The notes under the pieces were generated by a model. It had not been told where the DNA came from and searched no databases. It was given only the letters and a program-made list of their open reading frames with translations. Positions 33,310 to 44,897 of a stretch of 64,000 nucleotides of DNA are shown one piece after another. The translations under genes and the position numbers were made by a program. Positions within the stretch are counted from its first letter, which is position 1, and every line of letters starts with the position of its first letter. Source of the stretch: Nageia nagi (lineage: Eukaryota; Pinophyta); assembly GCA_050084985.1 (NCBI GenBank), contig JBITNC010000001.1, positions 43,896,001-43,960,000 of the forward strand, given 5' to 3'.

Positions 33310-33999
33310 TTTAAAGAAGATAAAATTATAAAAATAGCCCTCACAAATATGGAATTACAAAAATGGTTCTATCAAATTTTAAATTACAAAAATGGCCTTC
33401 TGTTTCCTTAACCGCATTTAGATTTTTTTTTTGGAGTCTCTCATTCATAACATTGTTGGGCTTCAACCTTCCCTCAAAGAGGGCCATCATGTTACTCCAC
33501 TTGACCTTACCACCCATCTCCATCGACTATATCAATTCCTTAAATGAATATCACTAGCCTCTTTTTGAAAAAACTATGCAGCATATCTTATCCTTGCTAG
33601 GCTCAATTTTTGGTGCTTCAGAGTATGAATACAAAGATTAAAAAGAAAGAATTTCGTGTTTATTAATATGCATGCATAGGTAGTGATGTGGGTCACAGTT
33701 TGAAAGGTCTATGTGTAACCTTGACATTGAAAGAATTTCAAGATAAAATTATGGTGGTTTTCTACGTCTATGCTACCATAGCTTATAACCTAGAAATCTT
33801 CAATAATGTTAGTGGATTTGTAAGGAAAAATATAAGGTCATTATTACATGACAAGAAGAGAGTGTAAGAGATGCCCAACAAACAATTTGAATGCACTCGA
33901 GATGTCATAGGGCTATTTTTGTTATTTAAAATTTGATACAACTATTTTTGTAATTGTATCATTTGTGAAGGTCATTTTTGTAATTTTCCCTTTAAAGAA
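33310..33999. mobile_element. Mutator-like foldback element, 672 bp, 9-bp target duplication
   Basis: The body is 33319-33990. TTTAAAGAA stands at 33310-33318 and again at 33991-33999. The first and last 80-85 bp are inverted repeats: the left end reads GATAAAATTATAAAAATAG and the reversed right end GGGAAAATTACAAAAATGA, and the match continues through ATCAAATTTTAAAT. Long terminal inverted repeats with a 9-bp duplication are the Mutator hallmark. The roughly 500-bp core has no transposase; small frames in it show no recognisable protein. Confidence 0.85.
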
Positions 34000-34121
34000 T
34001 TGTGCATTAGTATTTTATGTGATGAAATTTTTCTAGATATTTTTTTATGAACTTGAAAGGTTCTTCAACATACCAATAGATTATATTCATAATTTTATTT
34101 CCATATATACCTCTTTGTGTG

Positions 34122-34439
34122 AATTTCAAGATCAATATTTCTTTTTATTTACGGGAGGTGTTAGCCGGAGCCACTAAACCTCTTAGAGTCGTGATCCTGC
34201 TCACTAATTACACGACTTAGGGTAAATCATGAGTTCTTTTCCCAGGGAGACTTTTTACATGAGGCTTTTATTCGGGTCCCACAAATCGATCACAATACAA
34301 TCGAAATATGTTCAAACTGTAACCACATAGTACCACTAGGGATCCATCAAGGTGATTTGAACTTGTGATCTCCTCCCATCAATTTGAATCACTTTGTCAC
34401 CATGGTATCCCCTTGGGGACAAATTTCAAGATCAATATT
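34122..34439 (-). mobile_element. SINE 2 with 18-bp perfect target-site duplication
   Basis: The body is 34140-34421, 282 bp. AATTTCAAGATCAATATT occurs at 34122-34139 and identically at 34422-34439. On the minus strand the body starts TGTCCCCAAGGGGATACCAT and carries a box B-like CAAGTTCAAATCACC about 60 bp in. It ends in an A-rich tail (GTAAATAAAAAGA). This is the layout of a tRNA-derived SINE moved by LINE machinery. It is GC-richer than its surroundings. Its sequence differs from SINE 1, so it belongs to a separate family or subfamily. Confidence 0.85.
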
Positions 34440-35992
34440 GTTGAAAATACCCTTTCTTAATTGCATGCTATGAAATCGATATCTAGTCAAACATTAAATA
34501 AATTTATTATTAAATATAGGAACAAATTAATTATGATTCAATATTATTATTACTAATATAAATATTGATAAAACTTTTGATGCTTATTTGTTTCCTTAAA
34601 TAACAAAGTTTATCTCTGCTCATGAATGGGTTTCTTTGTATCATGAAGCTTTACGTCAATAAAAGATTTTGTTAAAAATAGGTGATGTAAGTTACAAATT
34701 TGATGAATCCTTATATAATAGATAAATATATAGATAAGTATTTCAATGTTCTTTTAAACCCCTTGGTTTGTAGGACCTATCAATGTTTTTCCATAAGTAA
34801 ATATATGTCAATCAAGTATTTGAATGATTATTTCTCATATAATGAAGTTGTATAAAATGACCAAGCTTATTTTGGTTATGTTATTCTCTCTTCTATCCTA
34901 AAAAGAGAGGACTTAAAACTAAAGAACAATATATGAGTATAGATTTAGATCCTTCAAATTTAAATAACACCTACAACCTTGAGAAAATAAATAATCTATT
35001 CTTGAGCATGAACAAATGTTTATACTCATACTCCTCAAAGTCCAAAGAAAGAAAATTGAAGGGTACATAAACTTACATGTATAATTAATAACTTATGAAA
35101 GTTTCAAAGTTCATATAAGAGAAAATTAGGAAATGAGGAGAAACCTATGAATGGTACTAATAACTTATCTAATATGGTTGTACAAATAATAAGGAATCAT
35201 TGTTCTAAGAATCAAGAGAGAAATGAGGAAGTTTACCAAGTATGATGATAAACTTACACCAATTATTGAATGCAAAAGTTGTAGCACATATTGAAGTTAG
35301 ACCTATTGATTTATCTAAATAAACTCCACATAGGTGTAAATATTATGAGTTTTGTGAGTTTCATAAAATAAAATAATATGATAAAAAAAACATTCTTACA
35401 TTCAAGTAACATTATTAAGGATCTCATTAACATAAGATAATCACATTTGACAATGGAAATAATAATCAAAATTCACCTTTGTTATTGATACCAATGAATT
35501 AAAAGTTGTAAATTGTTATGAACCCTTTTTCAAGCCATTGAGTAAATTATCTTTCAAAGGGGAATGCGAATTATAAATCACTTATTGACATAATAAAATA
35601 TCAATTTCTTATACAAATATTATCTTTCACAAGGATGAAGTTATCGATGATAAAGATACTGCACTTATCATTCAAGTACATGTGCACTCTTAATAATAAC
35701 ATCATGATAGATAAATAGATAAAGATTGAATATATGCAATGTGATTTTCTTATTAATCCTTGGTTATAGTAGGCCAAAATATGTTAAAGATAATATGGAT
35801 ATTAACAATATTGTTCAAAATACACTTTGTATAATCATATTAAGAAATATACTAGAATATAAGATTGTAGATTTGTTATTTCTTTTTGAAATAGAGAAAA
35901 CATTTAGATATATTAAGGTTGGACAAAATAAAAGTCACATCCTAACCATGATTATAATATTACAAATTCTAATAAGAAACTTATTTATATTG
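34440..35992 (+). pseudogene. Very decayed sequence, possible gypsy gag/protease relic
   Basis: The plus strand near 35330-35440 reads RCKYYEFCEFHKIK, then a K-FH-like stretch. This recalls the single zinc-finger-like motif of some gypsy gag proteins. Downstream at about 35640-35760, TALIIQVHVHS recalls the strand before a retropepsin site. Frames are heavily broken and the assignment is weak. Confidence 0.25.
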
Positions 35993-36821
35993 TAGACACC
36001 TAAATTTAATTTTTAATTTATTTAAAAATTATATTTTAGGTATCTATATAAGATAATTGATTTATTATTATATTTAAAGAATTATTAATGATTATCAATC
36101 ATTTCACCCTTTTCCTTTGTTTATGGTGTGAGGTCTAAGGAGCACTAAGTAAGGTATTTTGGCTAGTGGAGGAACTCATCTATAAAAGAGGAAAGTTATT
36201 GGTTGAGAAATCAATTTCGACTTTGATAGAAACATCATACATACTTTGTGATCAATAATTTTATCACCACCTATCAAGTTTGAATTTTTCATGTAGTTGT
36301 TATCATTGCCTTTGTACTTTCATTATATTGTAGTTAATAATAATATTGTATCAGGTCCCTCTAACAAATTATCTTAGATTTGGATGATATTATTAAGGAT
36401 ACTCCATGTAATGTTGCATAACACACTTGTGCCATGCATCAACATACCATTGATAAAGAAGAAATAAGATTCAAATTTTAAGAGTTGGTCATTGTGAACC
36501 TTTTCAACTAGGATTTGACTTTATTTTATCTCAATATGTAAGAACAACATGTTTGTGTTATCTTTTAATTTATATTTGATTAGGTCTGGGTCATTTGATT
36601 AGATAATTATTTGAGATATAATTGTGATAATTTCATCTATTTATTCCAATTTTAATAATTTTAAAATAGATATTTATTAATTAAGTGAAATCAATTTTTA
36701 GTATCTATAAATTGGTGAATCTGATGATTTTTACCATATTTTTATTTAAATTTCCATTAGTTATGTAAAAACCCTCGAGTTTTTGGATAGGATTAATTTT
36801 GAAATTCAAGTGTGCAAGAAA
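35993..36821 (+). other. Candidate LTR start and leader of a gypsy relic
   Basis: TGTAGACACCTAAATTTAAT at 35993 is a common opening of some plant gypsy LTRs, and a gag-like frame follows at 36822. No second LTR was found. Confidence 0.25.
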
Positions 36822-37393
36822 TGGAGAATTTTTCAATAGAATATGTTATTAGTCACCTTAGTAAGGATATTGCCAGATAAATCCTCATGATGGCATTCAA
36901 AGGAGAATAAAAAAAGAAAGCTACAATGGAAGTGGGATGGCATCCTCTTCATTGGATGATTTAAAAAAAAAAAAAGAGTTCAAGAAATAGAAACCCAATT
37001 TATGAAAAACAAAGGCCATAAATTAATGGGAAACTAAGCCCTCATTCTAGTGAGATTCACAATACAATAGCATTAAAGCATCAAAAAGAGCTTACATTCA
37101 AATCTTATAGAGGAGAGAAAGATCTTATGTAACAAATCAGGTCCTCTAAGATGAAATTTGAGCTCAAGTTCTTGGTAACTCATATTTTAATGGTAAAATA
37201 TTTTTTAGAAAGTTTGAAAGGATATTCTTTGAAGTGGTTTTTTCCTCTTACTGACAAACCCATCACTTCCTACAAGTAATTCATGATATTGATCCAAAAG
37301 CAACTCAAGCAAAAATTATGTGACTAATTACAAATGTGAAATTAATGAGCACAAAGCAAGGTCTTAATGAAAGATTAGAGTAATGTATTACAA
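36822..37393 (+). pseudogene. Ty3/gypsy gag relic, cut by a CACTA element
   Basis: The plus strand from ATG 36822 (MENFSIEYVISHLSKD) leads, through stops, to FLESLKGYSLKWFFPLTDKP and then TSYKxFMILIQKQLKQK at 37200-37320. This matches the retrotransposon gag core (L-G-A-W-F-L, then F...F). The relic ends at 37393, exactly where the CACTA terminal motif begins. Confidence 0.5.
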
Positions 37394-38457
37394 CACTACA
37401 CCAAAAATGGCCTTTGAAGGCATTTCTAAACCCCCACCAAATCCTTTTACCAGATGGTTATCTAGCCTCCATCTAAGCTTGTATCGTTAAAATTATATTA
37501 TTTATGATGATAATTTATACCATAAACCATTGCTTAAGGTTCTAATGGTGTAGTTATTACTTGTTCCCTTAAATTATATGGGGGAAATTAATAATCACCA
37601 TATTAATTAGTACAAAGGGCAATTTGGAACTACCATAATATTGTTTAAAGGGGTGGTTTATAACTACCCCTATATAGTTAAATGGGACAACCTAGAACCC
37701 CTCTTAATAATTAATTTTAAAAAATAGGCATAGTTTGGAAGCACATTCTATCATGTTCTCTTTATGATGGAATGTGCTTCTAGACTACACCATCCTCAGT
37801 TACTTGAGGTGCCTAAGCTTAATTATAGTGTTGGCCATGGGCTCCTAAAGGATGGCCCAATGGAACTTATCAATCACTATTCAATCTCTTATATTACTCA
37901 TCCTATTCCAAGATTGGTGGTACCCAAAGGAATGACTAACCATACCTATATAATGACTTATTCCACAAATATGAAATGATCTAAATGCACCAATATATGT
38001 TATGAAATGATCTAAGTACACCATATTGATCCATGTGCACCATATGATATGAAATGACCTAAATGTACCAACATATGATATGAAATCTCATGAAATAATA
38101 AATATATTATTTGAAATTTTTAAAAAATTTAGACTTTCCATTGAATGATCTAAATAGACCATTTGATATGAAATGATTTGAACCATGTGATCTAAATATT
38201 GGTTAGAGAAGGAAAGTAATCATTCAAAAAAACCATCACAAAAGTGGTAAGTTGGAAAAAATATGGTTGTAATACTTAGCCAAAAAACTATGTGGTTCCC
38301 AAGTGAATGTTGTATTGTATAGACAAAATTATGAGATGAAAATAATGGAACATGATGTGGGCTCTTTCATTGCCTTGTCTATATTAAAAAAATGTTTACA
38401 AATAAATTATGACATGTAGTAGTATTGTAGAGTATATTTGAATCATTTGAGAATAAT

Positions 38458-38998
38458 TGAAACTAAAGAACATATTTGATTCATTTAAGCATAATTGTTT
38501 AATTCTTGATCATATTGGTATTCTTGATCATTTGGGCATAATTGTAGAGCATAATTGAATCTAATTGTCATAATTGTAGAGCATCATTGAATCTAATTGT
38601 CATAATTGTAGAGCATAATTGAATCTAATTGTACTTATGTTTTGTTTATGTGACTATTGTAACAAACATATCAAATATTGATAAACTACCTTTTTCATAC
38701 TTCTATAATTAGACCACCATTGAATAAAAGGAGGTGCATGATATCACAATTTGGAGTTTAATACACCATATTTCTAAAAATCATAGGCTTGTAGAAAAAG
38801 GATCCCAAAAGATGTCTCAATTGAAACTAAAGAGTATATTTGAATTACTTGAGCATAATTATTTAATTCTTGATTATATAGGTATTATTAATCATTTGAG
38901 CATAACTGTAGATCATATTTGAATCTTATTATGCTTATCTTTGTGTTCATGTGATTGTTGTAACAAACTTGTCAAAAAGTGATAAACTACCTCGTATG
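38458..38998 (+). repeat. Tandem duplication with period about 363 bp
   Basis: TTGAAACTAAAGAACATATT at 38458 recurs in diverged form at 38821. Both copies run on through CATAATT-GTAGA..CAT.. to ATAAACTACC (38694 and 38994). It lies in the subterminal part of the CACTA relic. Confidence 0.75.
38537..38632 (+). repeat. Minisatellite, 3 x 32 bp
   Basis: Three consecutive 32-bp units (38537, 38569, 38601), each starting CATAATTGTAGAGCAT. There is only one substitution, in the second unit. The array is younger than the element it sits in. Confidence 0.95.
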
Positions 38999-39400
38999 CT
39001 TCAATGTTGTTGATCCCTCTTGGAGGTGATATAAGAACCACATACCAATTGGTTTCAATTAAATCTTATACATAAAATACTTATTTAACTTGTGATGCTA
39101 GAATAAATAGGTCATATTCTCATTTATCCCCACATTGTGATATGCTCATATTGACCATTATAAATCCCATTTCATCACTTTTATATCCATTATTCTTATC
39201 AATAACATTCATCTAGTCACATTTGAACAAGGGTTATTAAAACTGATAGTAATTCAACAAAATTATATCCCTAATAACACCATAATATGTGATTATTTCA
39301 AGCACCATGTTTGTGTCTTTTGCGCTTGATCTGCACATGATAATTACATCAACATACATACTATTATTTTGATTTGTTATTTATTTATATGTATTTAGTA
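38995..39400 (-). pseudogene. CACTA transposase C-terminal DUF4216 segment
   Basis: The minus strand reads ITYYGVIRDIILLNYYQF, stops, PLFKCD, a stop, then NGYKSDEMGFIMVNMS. DLFILASQVK, a stop, VFYV and NWYVVLISPPRG follow. This is the DUF4216 pattern (YYG.I..I.EL.Y, ...LFKCDW, ...LASQA.QVFYV.D....W.VV). At least five stops; not functional. Confidence 0.8.
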
Positions 39401-39849
39401 TTAAATATATAATTATTGATCAAATAACCAAAAATTTGGTTACAGCTTGACTCAGATCACATTCTATTACATTAGAGTCATCATAATTATGTTGTTTCCA
39501 TCTCCTTGACATTAAAATAAAGAAAATAGTTTGAATATGATTGAAAACATTACATGATGATCAATATAAATTTCAAAGATTATATGCAAGAAAGTAAAAT
39601 AACCTAATTTTGTAGCTAAGAGATGAATGTTTGAATATGAAGTTTTTGCAAACCTATTTATTCTCTCAATACATGAGTGTTAAATCCCTTTATACTCATC
39701 TTATTCTTTCTAATTTGGCCAAAAATTTATCAAGCACAATTGGATCTAAATAATTTTTATCATATATAATAGAAATAAATAAAATGTAGTACTCTACCCA
39801 ACTTCATCCATGCTAAGGATAACACATCGATGGACTTATGTGAGAGAAA

Positions 39850-40180
39850 TTTTGTTTAAGCTAAATAATTCAACAATGGACATTGGCCTCCATAGATTAT
39901 AGTTTCTTCTTTATTATCACTTACTATCTCATTGCAACCAATTTTTTTATACCTCTCATGTATTTTGCATAGAATGAAATAGATTCCTTAATGAGATAAC
40001 GTTTCATGATAGAACCTTCAGGCCTAGTTTGATTCTTTACATAACCCTTAAAACCTTCACAATTCTAAGAAATAAATATTTTTTTAAATTTCAATGTGAC
40101 ATTGTACATAAATTAGAAACATGTTGGCTTATGAAACTGATGAATGCATACAAACCTCTTAAAAGAGTACAACCATCAAT
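39850..40180 (-). pseudogene. CACTA transposase DUF4218 segment
   Basis: The minus strand at about 39960-40060 reads FKGYVKNQTRPEGSIMKRYL, then IKESISFYAKYMRGIKK. This is the end of DUF4218 (LK.YV.N..RPEGSI...Y...E...FC..Y). It lies upstream of DUF4216 on the coding strand, as in intact CACTA transposases. The core transposase domain that should precede it is cut off at 40183. Confidence 0.75.
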
Positions 40181-40183
40181 ATG

Positions 40184-40479
40184 CACTATAAAAAAAATCA
40201 AGCTTCAATGGTAATTGATTTACAATGGTATTTTTTGGGTAGCTGAAATCTACCTTAAAGATATCCTTAATATGGTGTTTTTATGTGATTATTTAATACT
40301 TTCCTTTATAAACTCTAAGAAGGTGATTTAAAACCTCCTTTTAAAAAACCCTAGAATGATGGTGTAAAACTACCCTCCAAAAACTCTAACCTCAAAAAGT
40401 AGAAAAAGAAATTAAAAATACATGCAAGAAGGATTCAAGTGGATGGAAGGGAATTAATTTGGGAAGGGTTTTTTTAACC
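40184..40479. mobile_element. Second CACTA-like terminus
   Basis: CACTATAAAAAAAATC at 40184 followed by GGTAGCTGAAATCTACC looks like another CACTA end plus its subterminal region. No other end was identified. It separates the CACTA relic from the PPR relic. Confidence 0.35.
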
Positions 40480-40987
40480 AAATTTGATGATGCAAACAAA
40501 GTTTCATTAATGTAAACTCAATTTTATGGATTGTAATGATTGCAGGATATGCATAAAATGGGTTTTTTGAAGGCTTTAGAGACTTTTAAGTAGATGCAAG
40601 TCTCATGTGTAAAGCCAAACTCTAGAACCTTTACCAAAATTCTTCCACATGTGCCACCATGGGATTCTTAGAAGAAGGTATGAACATCCATTAAAGAGTA
40701 TTTGACTTTCATCCAATATTATGGTTGTGAGTGCTCTAAGATGCAAGGCTTATGTATAAAACAAAACTAATATGCAACCTTTGTCAATATTCTTCTAACA
40801 TGTACCATCATAGGAGCTCTAGAAAAAGGTATGAAAATACATTAAAGAGTAGTTAAAAATGATTTTTCATCAAATTTTATGGTTGTGAGTGCTATACTAA
40901 CCATGTATACAAAATATGAAAGAATAAATAAGGCCTACAATTGTTTGACTAGATGCATGATGTAGATATATTTCATATAATGCAATA
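40480..40987 (+). pseudogene. PPR relic segment 1
   Basis: Reads WIVMIAGYA (40530), ALETFK-MQ, SCVKPNSRTFTKIL, and CATMGFLEEGMNIH. The next unit then begins early: after GTGCTCTAAGATGCAAGG the text jumps back to a CVKPN-like segment (40750), skipping the usual DMYAKCG...NG part. It ends with KAYNCLTRCMM (40940-40970), cut by Copia A. Confidence 0.75.
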
Positions 40988-41900
40988 TTTGGGAACCAAG
41001 GATGAGAGCTAAATTACAAGCAAAGAAGATTTGGCAAATAGTGAATGAGAAGCTTATACCTCCTACATATGAGAAGGCACTAAAGGCTTACAACACAAAG
41101 AATGAGTTGCAACTTCCATGATTTACCATGCAATTTTAAATGATGTGCTCCTAATGATTTCCTCTTCAACTTAGTGAAGGAAGCATGGGATAAGCTTAAG
41201 CAAATATACTTTGGTTCAAACTTTTCAAGAAGGTTTATCATTCTCCAAAAGTTGCTTCAATCTCATCAAAGGGAAGATGAAAAATGTGGCTATCTACTTG
41301 AACCAAATCATTGACCTAAGGACCCAACTTGTTGCTTATAGATGTAATTGGATCAATGATGAGTTCATGGTCTTCATCATTCTTCAAAACCTTTCTTTAA
41401 AGTTTGAAAACTTTGTAACAGTTATGGAAACAAGGCTTGATGATGAAAAACAAGTCTTCTCCTTTAAGAACCTTTCAAGGCACCTATTGAATCATGAAGA
41501 AACCCTTAATAATAAGGTGTTGATTTCTTCTCCAAAGGATAATAATGTTACTCTTAGAGCAACCAAAAATCCTTTCAAAAAGAAGTTCAACCATCAAAAG
41601 AAATCTTATCCTTCTTCCTTCAAAAGGTTTGAGAAAAGAAACAATGGCTACAACATAGTAGGAACAATAGGAATAATAACCAAGTAGCAGAAATAATAGC
41701 AACAATAACCACTTCAAGCAAAGAAATGAAAAAGGTAAAGCAAACAATCCATATTATAAAGAAAAGTTTGATGGTAATTATAACTATTATGGCATTTAAG
41801 GTCACAAAGAAGTTGATTGCTATAAATAAAAAAGAGAGGAAAAGAACAAGGGTAATAGAAATGTAAAGAACTACAAAGAAAAGAAAAATACTCATGCTAG
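40988..41900 (+). pseudogene. Copia A gag, broken
   Basis: IWQIVNEKLIPP, KEAWDKLKQIYFGSNFSRR-like sequence, then an open part at 41211-41687 with IYLNQIIDLRTQLVAYRCNW and VTVMETRLDDEKQVFS. A lysine-rich tail follows. The zinc knuckle near 41780-41820 is degenerate: the first two Cys are lost, while GHKEVDCYK remains. Confidence 0.85.
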
Positions 41901-44815
41901 TTTTGTTGTGATGCTCTACTCCATGTTTTGCTCTTTTTCATCTAAATGGATTGCTAACTCTAGTTGCACTAATCACTAATGCTTTGAAAAGGAAAAGTTT
42001 GAGAACTTCACAACTATAAAAAAGATGCAGTTGTGATAGGTGATAACTCTACCTTGAAGTCCAAGGAATTGGAAGTGTGATGATTCATAGAAAGGTTCTT
42101 GAAAATGTTCTCTATGTTCCTAAGTTAAGGATGAACCTTCTCTCCATGATCCAAGTTGCTTGGATAAGGTACTTTTTTGAGTTCGACTCTCAATCTTGAT
42201 GTATCAAGAAAGGACTTACCACTTTGGTTAAAGGCTCTATGAAAGATAAACTCTACTTCTAAAGGTAATTTTTGGCACCATCGTTTAGGGTACCTTAACC
42301 ACAAAAGTATTCATATTATAAAAAAATAAGAACTTGTGAAAGATTTGCTTTCAATTTCTCCTTCAATTGGTCTATGCGAAAAGTGCATTCTTGCTAAGAT
42401 GCATAGATAATAGTTTGAAAAAGATAAGGCAATAAGATCATCTCAAGCTCTTCAACTTTTGCATTCAAATTTGATGGCCTATTTCAGACTAAGTCACTTG
42501 AAGAAGCATCTTATATCTTAAGCTTCATTGATGACTTTAGTAGGATGACCTTTGGGTATCAACTTAACCACAAAGATCAAACCTTTGAGAGTTTTAATGT
42601 TTTTAAAGCCTTTGTTGAAAATCAAACTAACCTTAAAATCAAGATGTCGAGATTAGATAATGGGGAAAAATATAACAATAATGAGTTCAATGACTATTGT
42701 GTTAAGTATGGAATCAAGAGGTAGTTACCAATTCCATACACTCCTTAGCAAAATGGTGTTATCAAAAGAAAAAATAAAATAATCATAGAGATGGCTAGAT
42801 GCATGTTGGGTAATCTTCCTAAATTCTTATGGGGTGAAGCTATAAGCATTGTTATTTACACCTTGAATAGGTGTCCCACAGAAGCCATTCAAAGTAAAAC
42901 TCTTTTTAAGGTTGATCAAGAAGAAAACCTAACATTTCAAATCTTAAGGTGTTTGGTTGTAAAGCATTCTCCTACATTATTTTTGAGAAAAGGAAGAAGT
43001 TGGATAAAAGAACTAAAAAATGCATCTTTATGGGTTATGACAGTTAGCATAGAGGCTATAGGCTCCACTCTCCAACTTATAAAGTAGTGTTTATTTCAAA
43101 GGATGTAAAGTTCAATAAACTTTCTAAAGAATCTGCTTCTAATGAGAATGTTGATGATCTAAAGGACTCTTCAATTACTCCTAGCTAGTTGGATATTGAT
43201 GTAGATAAGTCACCTTAGAAACAAAATTCTCCAACATAAAGGGTAACAAGGAGCATGACCTTGAACAAATCTTTAATTATCAAGATTAGCAACAAGCATG
43301 AGCCCTCAACTTTCAAAAAAGCTTCTAAGCATGAATGTTGGTTGGAAGCCATGAAAGTGGAGTATGAGGTGTTTATAAAAAATAAAACTTGGGACTTCAT
43401 TCCTTATCCCAATGAAAAGAATGTGATTGGTAATGTGTGGATCTACAAGGTCAAGTTCAATTCAATTGGAGATATTGAGAAATACAAGGCAAGGTTAGTA
43501 GCTAAAGGCTTTGCTCAAAAATACGATGTAGATTATGAGAAAACCTTCGCTCCCATAGCAAAGATGCCTATTGTGATAGATGTGAAAATATTCATGAATC
43601 AACTAGAAGGGTTTATTATGAAAGGTAAAGAGTCCTTTGTGTGCAAGCTAAAGAAGTCATTATATGGACTTAAACAAGAACCTTGATCTTGGTACAAAAA
43701 GATTTTAAGGTACTTTGCAGACATTGGATTCTTTAAGTATTTTTCTAACATCGATCTATATGTGCTCAATCAAGGAAAAGATGTGGTCTTAATTCTCTTT
43801 TATGTGATGATATTTTGATTACTAGAAACAATGATGAAATCATTCAATAGTGCATATCCAAACTTAAGGCAACATTTGAAATGATTGATCTTGGTCTCTT
43901 GCACTACTATCTTGGAATGCAAGTGTATCAATACAAGGATTGTACTTACCTTAATCAATCTAAGTATATATTAGACATTTTGAAAAAATTTGAAATGAAG
44001 GAGTGTAGATATGTTGCTATCCCAATCTATCCTAGAATTACTATTTCTTTGAGCTCTAACTCTTAGTTAGCTGATACTATAACATACACGCAATTAATTG
44101 GTAGTCTTATGTATTTGACTATATCCAAGCTAGATATTACCTTTGCAATGAATCTAATAGCATGATTCATGTAGAAAACTTATGTTGAGCATATCAATAC
44201 TATTAAGTAAATCTTAAGGTATATTGTAGGGACTAGGATCTTGCTCTCAAGTATTTCAAGTTGCCCTCATTTATTCTCTCTGGATTCTTAGATTCTAACT
44301 ATGAGAGAGATAGAGATTATAGGAACTCAACCTTTGTGTATGTGTTTAGCATTGATTTAGGTGCTATCTCTTGAGCTTCCAAGAAGTAGCCTACTATTTC
44401 TCTTTCCACCATAGAAACTAAATACCATGTCATGTCTATTGTATCCAAGGAAGCCATTTGGCTAAGGCATATTTTAAAAGAAATTGGGTATGAGCAAGGT
44501 GGCTCATCTTTGATTTTTTCAGATAATCAATCAACTATTTCTTTGGCTAAGAATCCTATATTCTATTAGAGAATTAAACATGTGGAAATCCATACCCATT
44601 TTGTCAGAGATAAGGTTCTTAATGGCATCATACACTTGGAGTATTGTCCATCCACCTTGAACTCTATTGATTTGCTCACTAAGCTCCTCCTAGAAGCCAA
44701 GTTCTATAAGCTTAGGGATGCTATTAAGTTGGTGAAGTTTCTTTCAAGGGAAGTGAAGTTTGAATTCTATGTTGAATTTATGTTTGTGATGATAACTTCA
44801 ACCCTATAAGGATTT
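41901..44815 (+). pseudogene. Copia A pol, broken
   Basis: Protease site WIANSSCTNH (catalytic DSG reads NSS). Pre-integrase finger FWHHRLGYLNHKS and CEKCILAK. Integrase with LSRLDNGEKYNNN and GVIKRKN (Glu changed to Lys). ARCMLGNLPKFLWGEAIS (42791 on). RT with ARLVAKGFAQKYDVDYEKTF, SLYGLKQEP, a stop, and a catalytic YVDD box broken by a one-base deletion near 43803. DLGLLHYYLGMQVYQYKDCT (43881-44066). A TGA at 44163-44165 and TAG soon after. RNase H end and tail HTHFVRDKV, ending about 44809. A stretch of RT between 43560 and 43580 is deleted (AKMPIV joins IDVKIFMNQ). Confidence 0.85.
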
Positions 44816-44897
44816 TATACTGTATAGTGTTGATTTTATTGTACACCTTCATGGTAAATTCCCTCTACATGAGGAACTTGTACAAATTGGCCAATCT

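Larger units (their letters stand above)
37394..40183 (-). mobile_element. CACTA (En/Spm) transposon relic, 3' half
   Basis: The left end has the superfamily terminal motif CACTACACCAAAAATGG (37394-37410). To its right the minus strand carries, in the order expected from the 3' end inwards, about 1.6 kb of non-coding subterminal sequence with repeats, a DUF4216 segment (about 38995-39400) and a DUF4218 segment (about 39850-40180). It stops at 40183, where another CACTA-like end begins. The transposase catalytic part is absent. Confidence 0.7.

Noticed and set aside
35726-35995. 89-codon plus-strand hydrophobic frame
   Set aside because: Ile/Leu-rich text typical of AT-rich DNA; the upstream region is a decayed possible gag and no homologous motif is seen.
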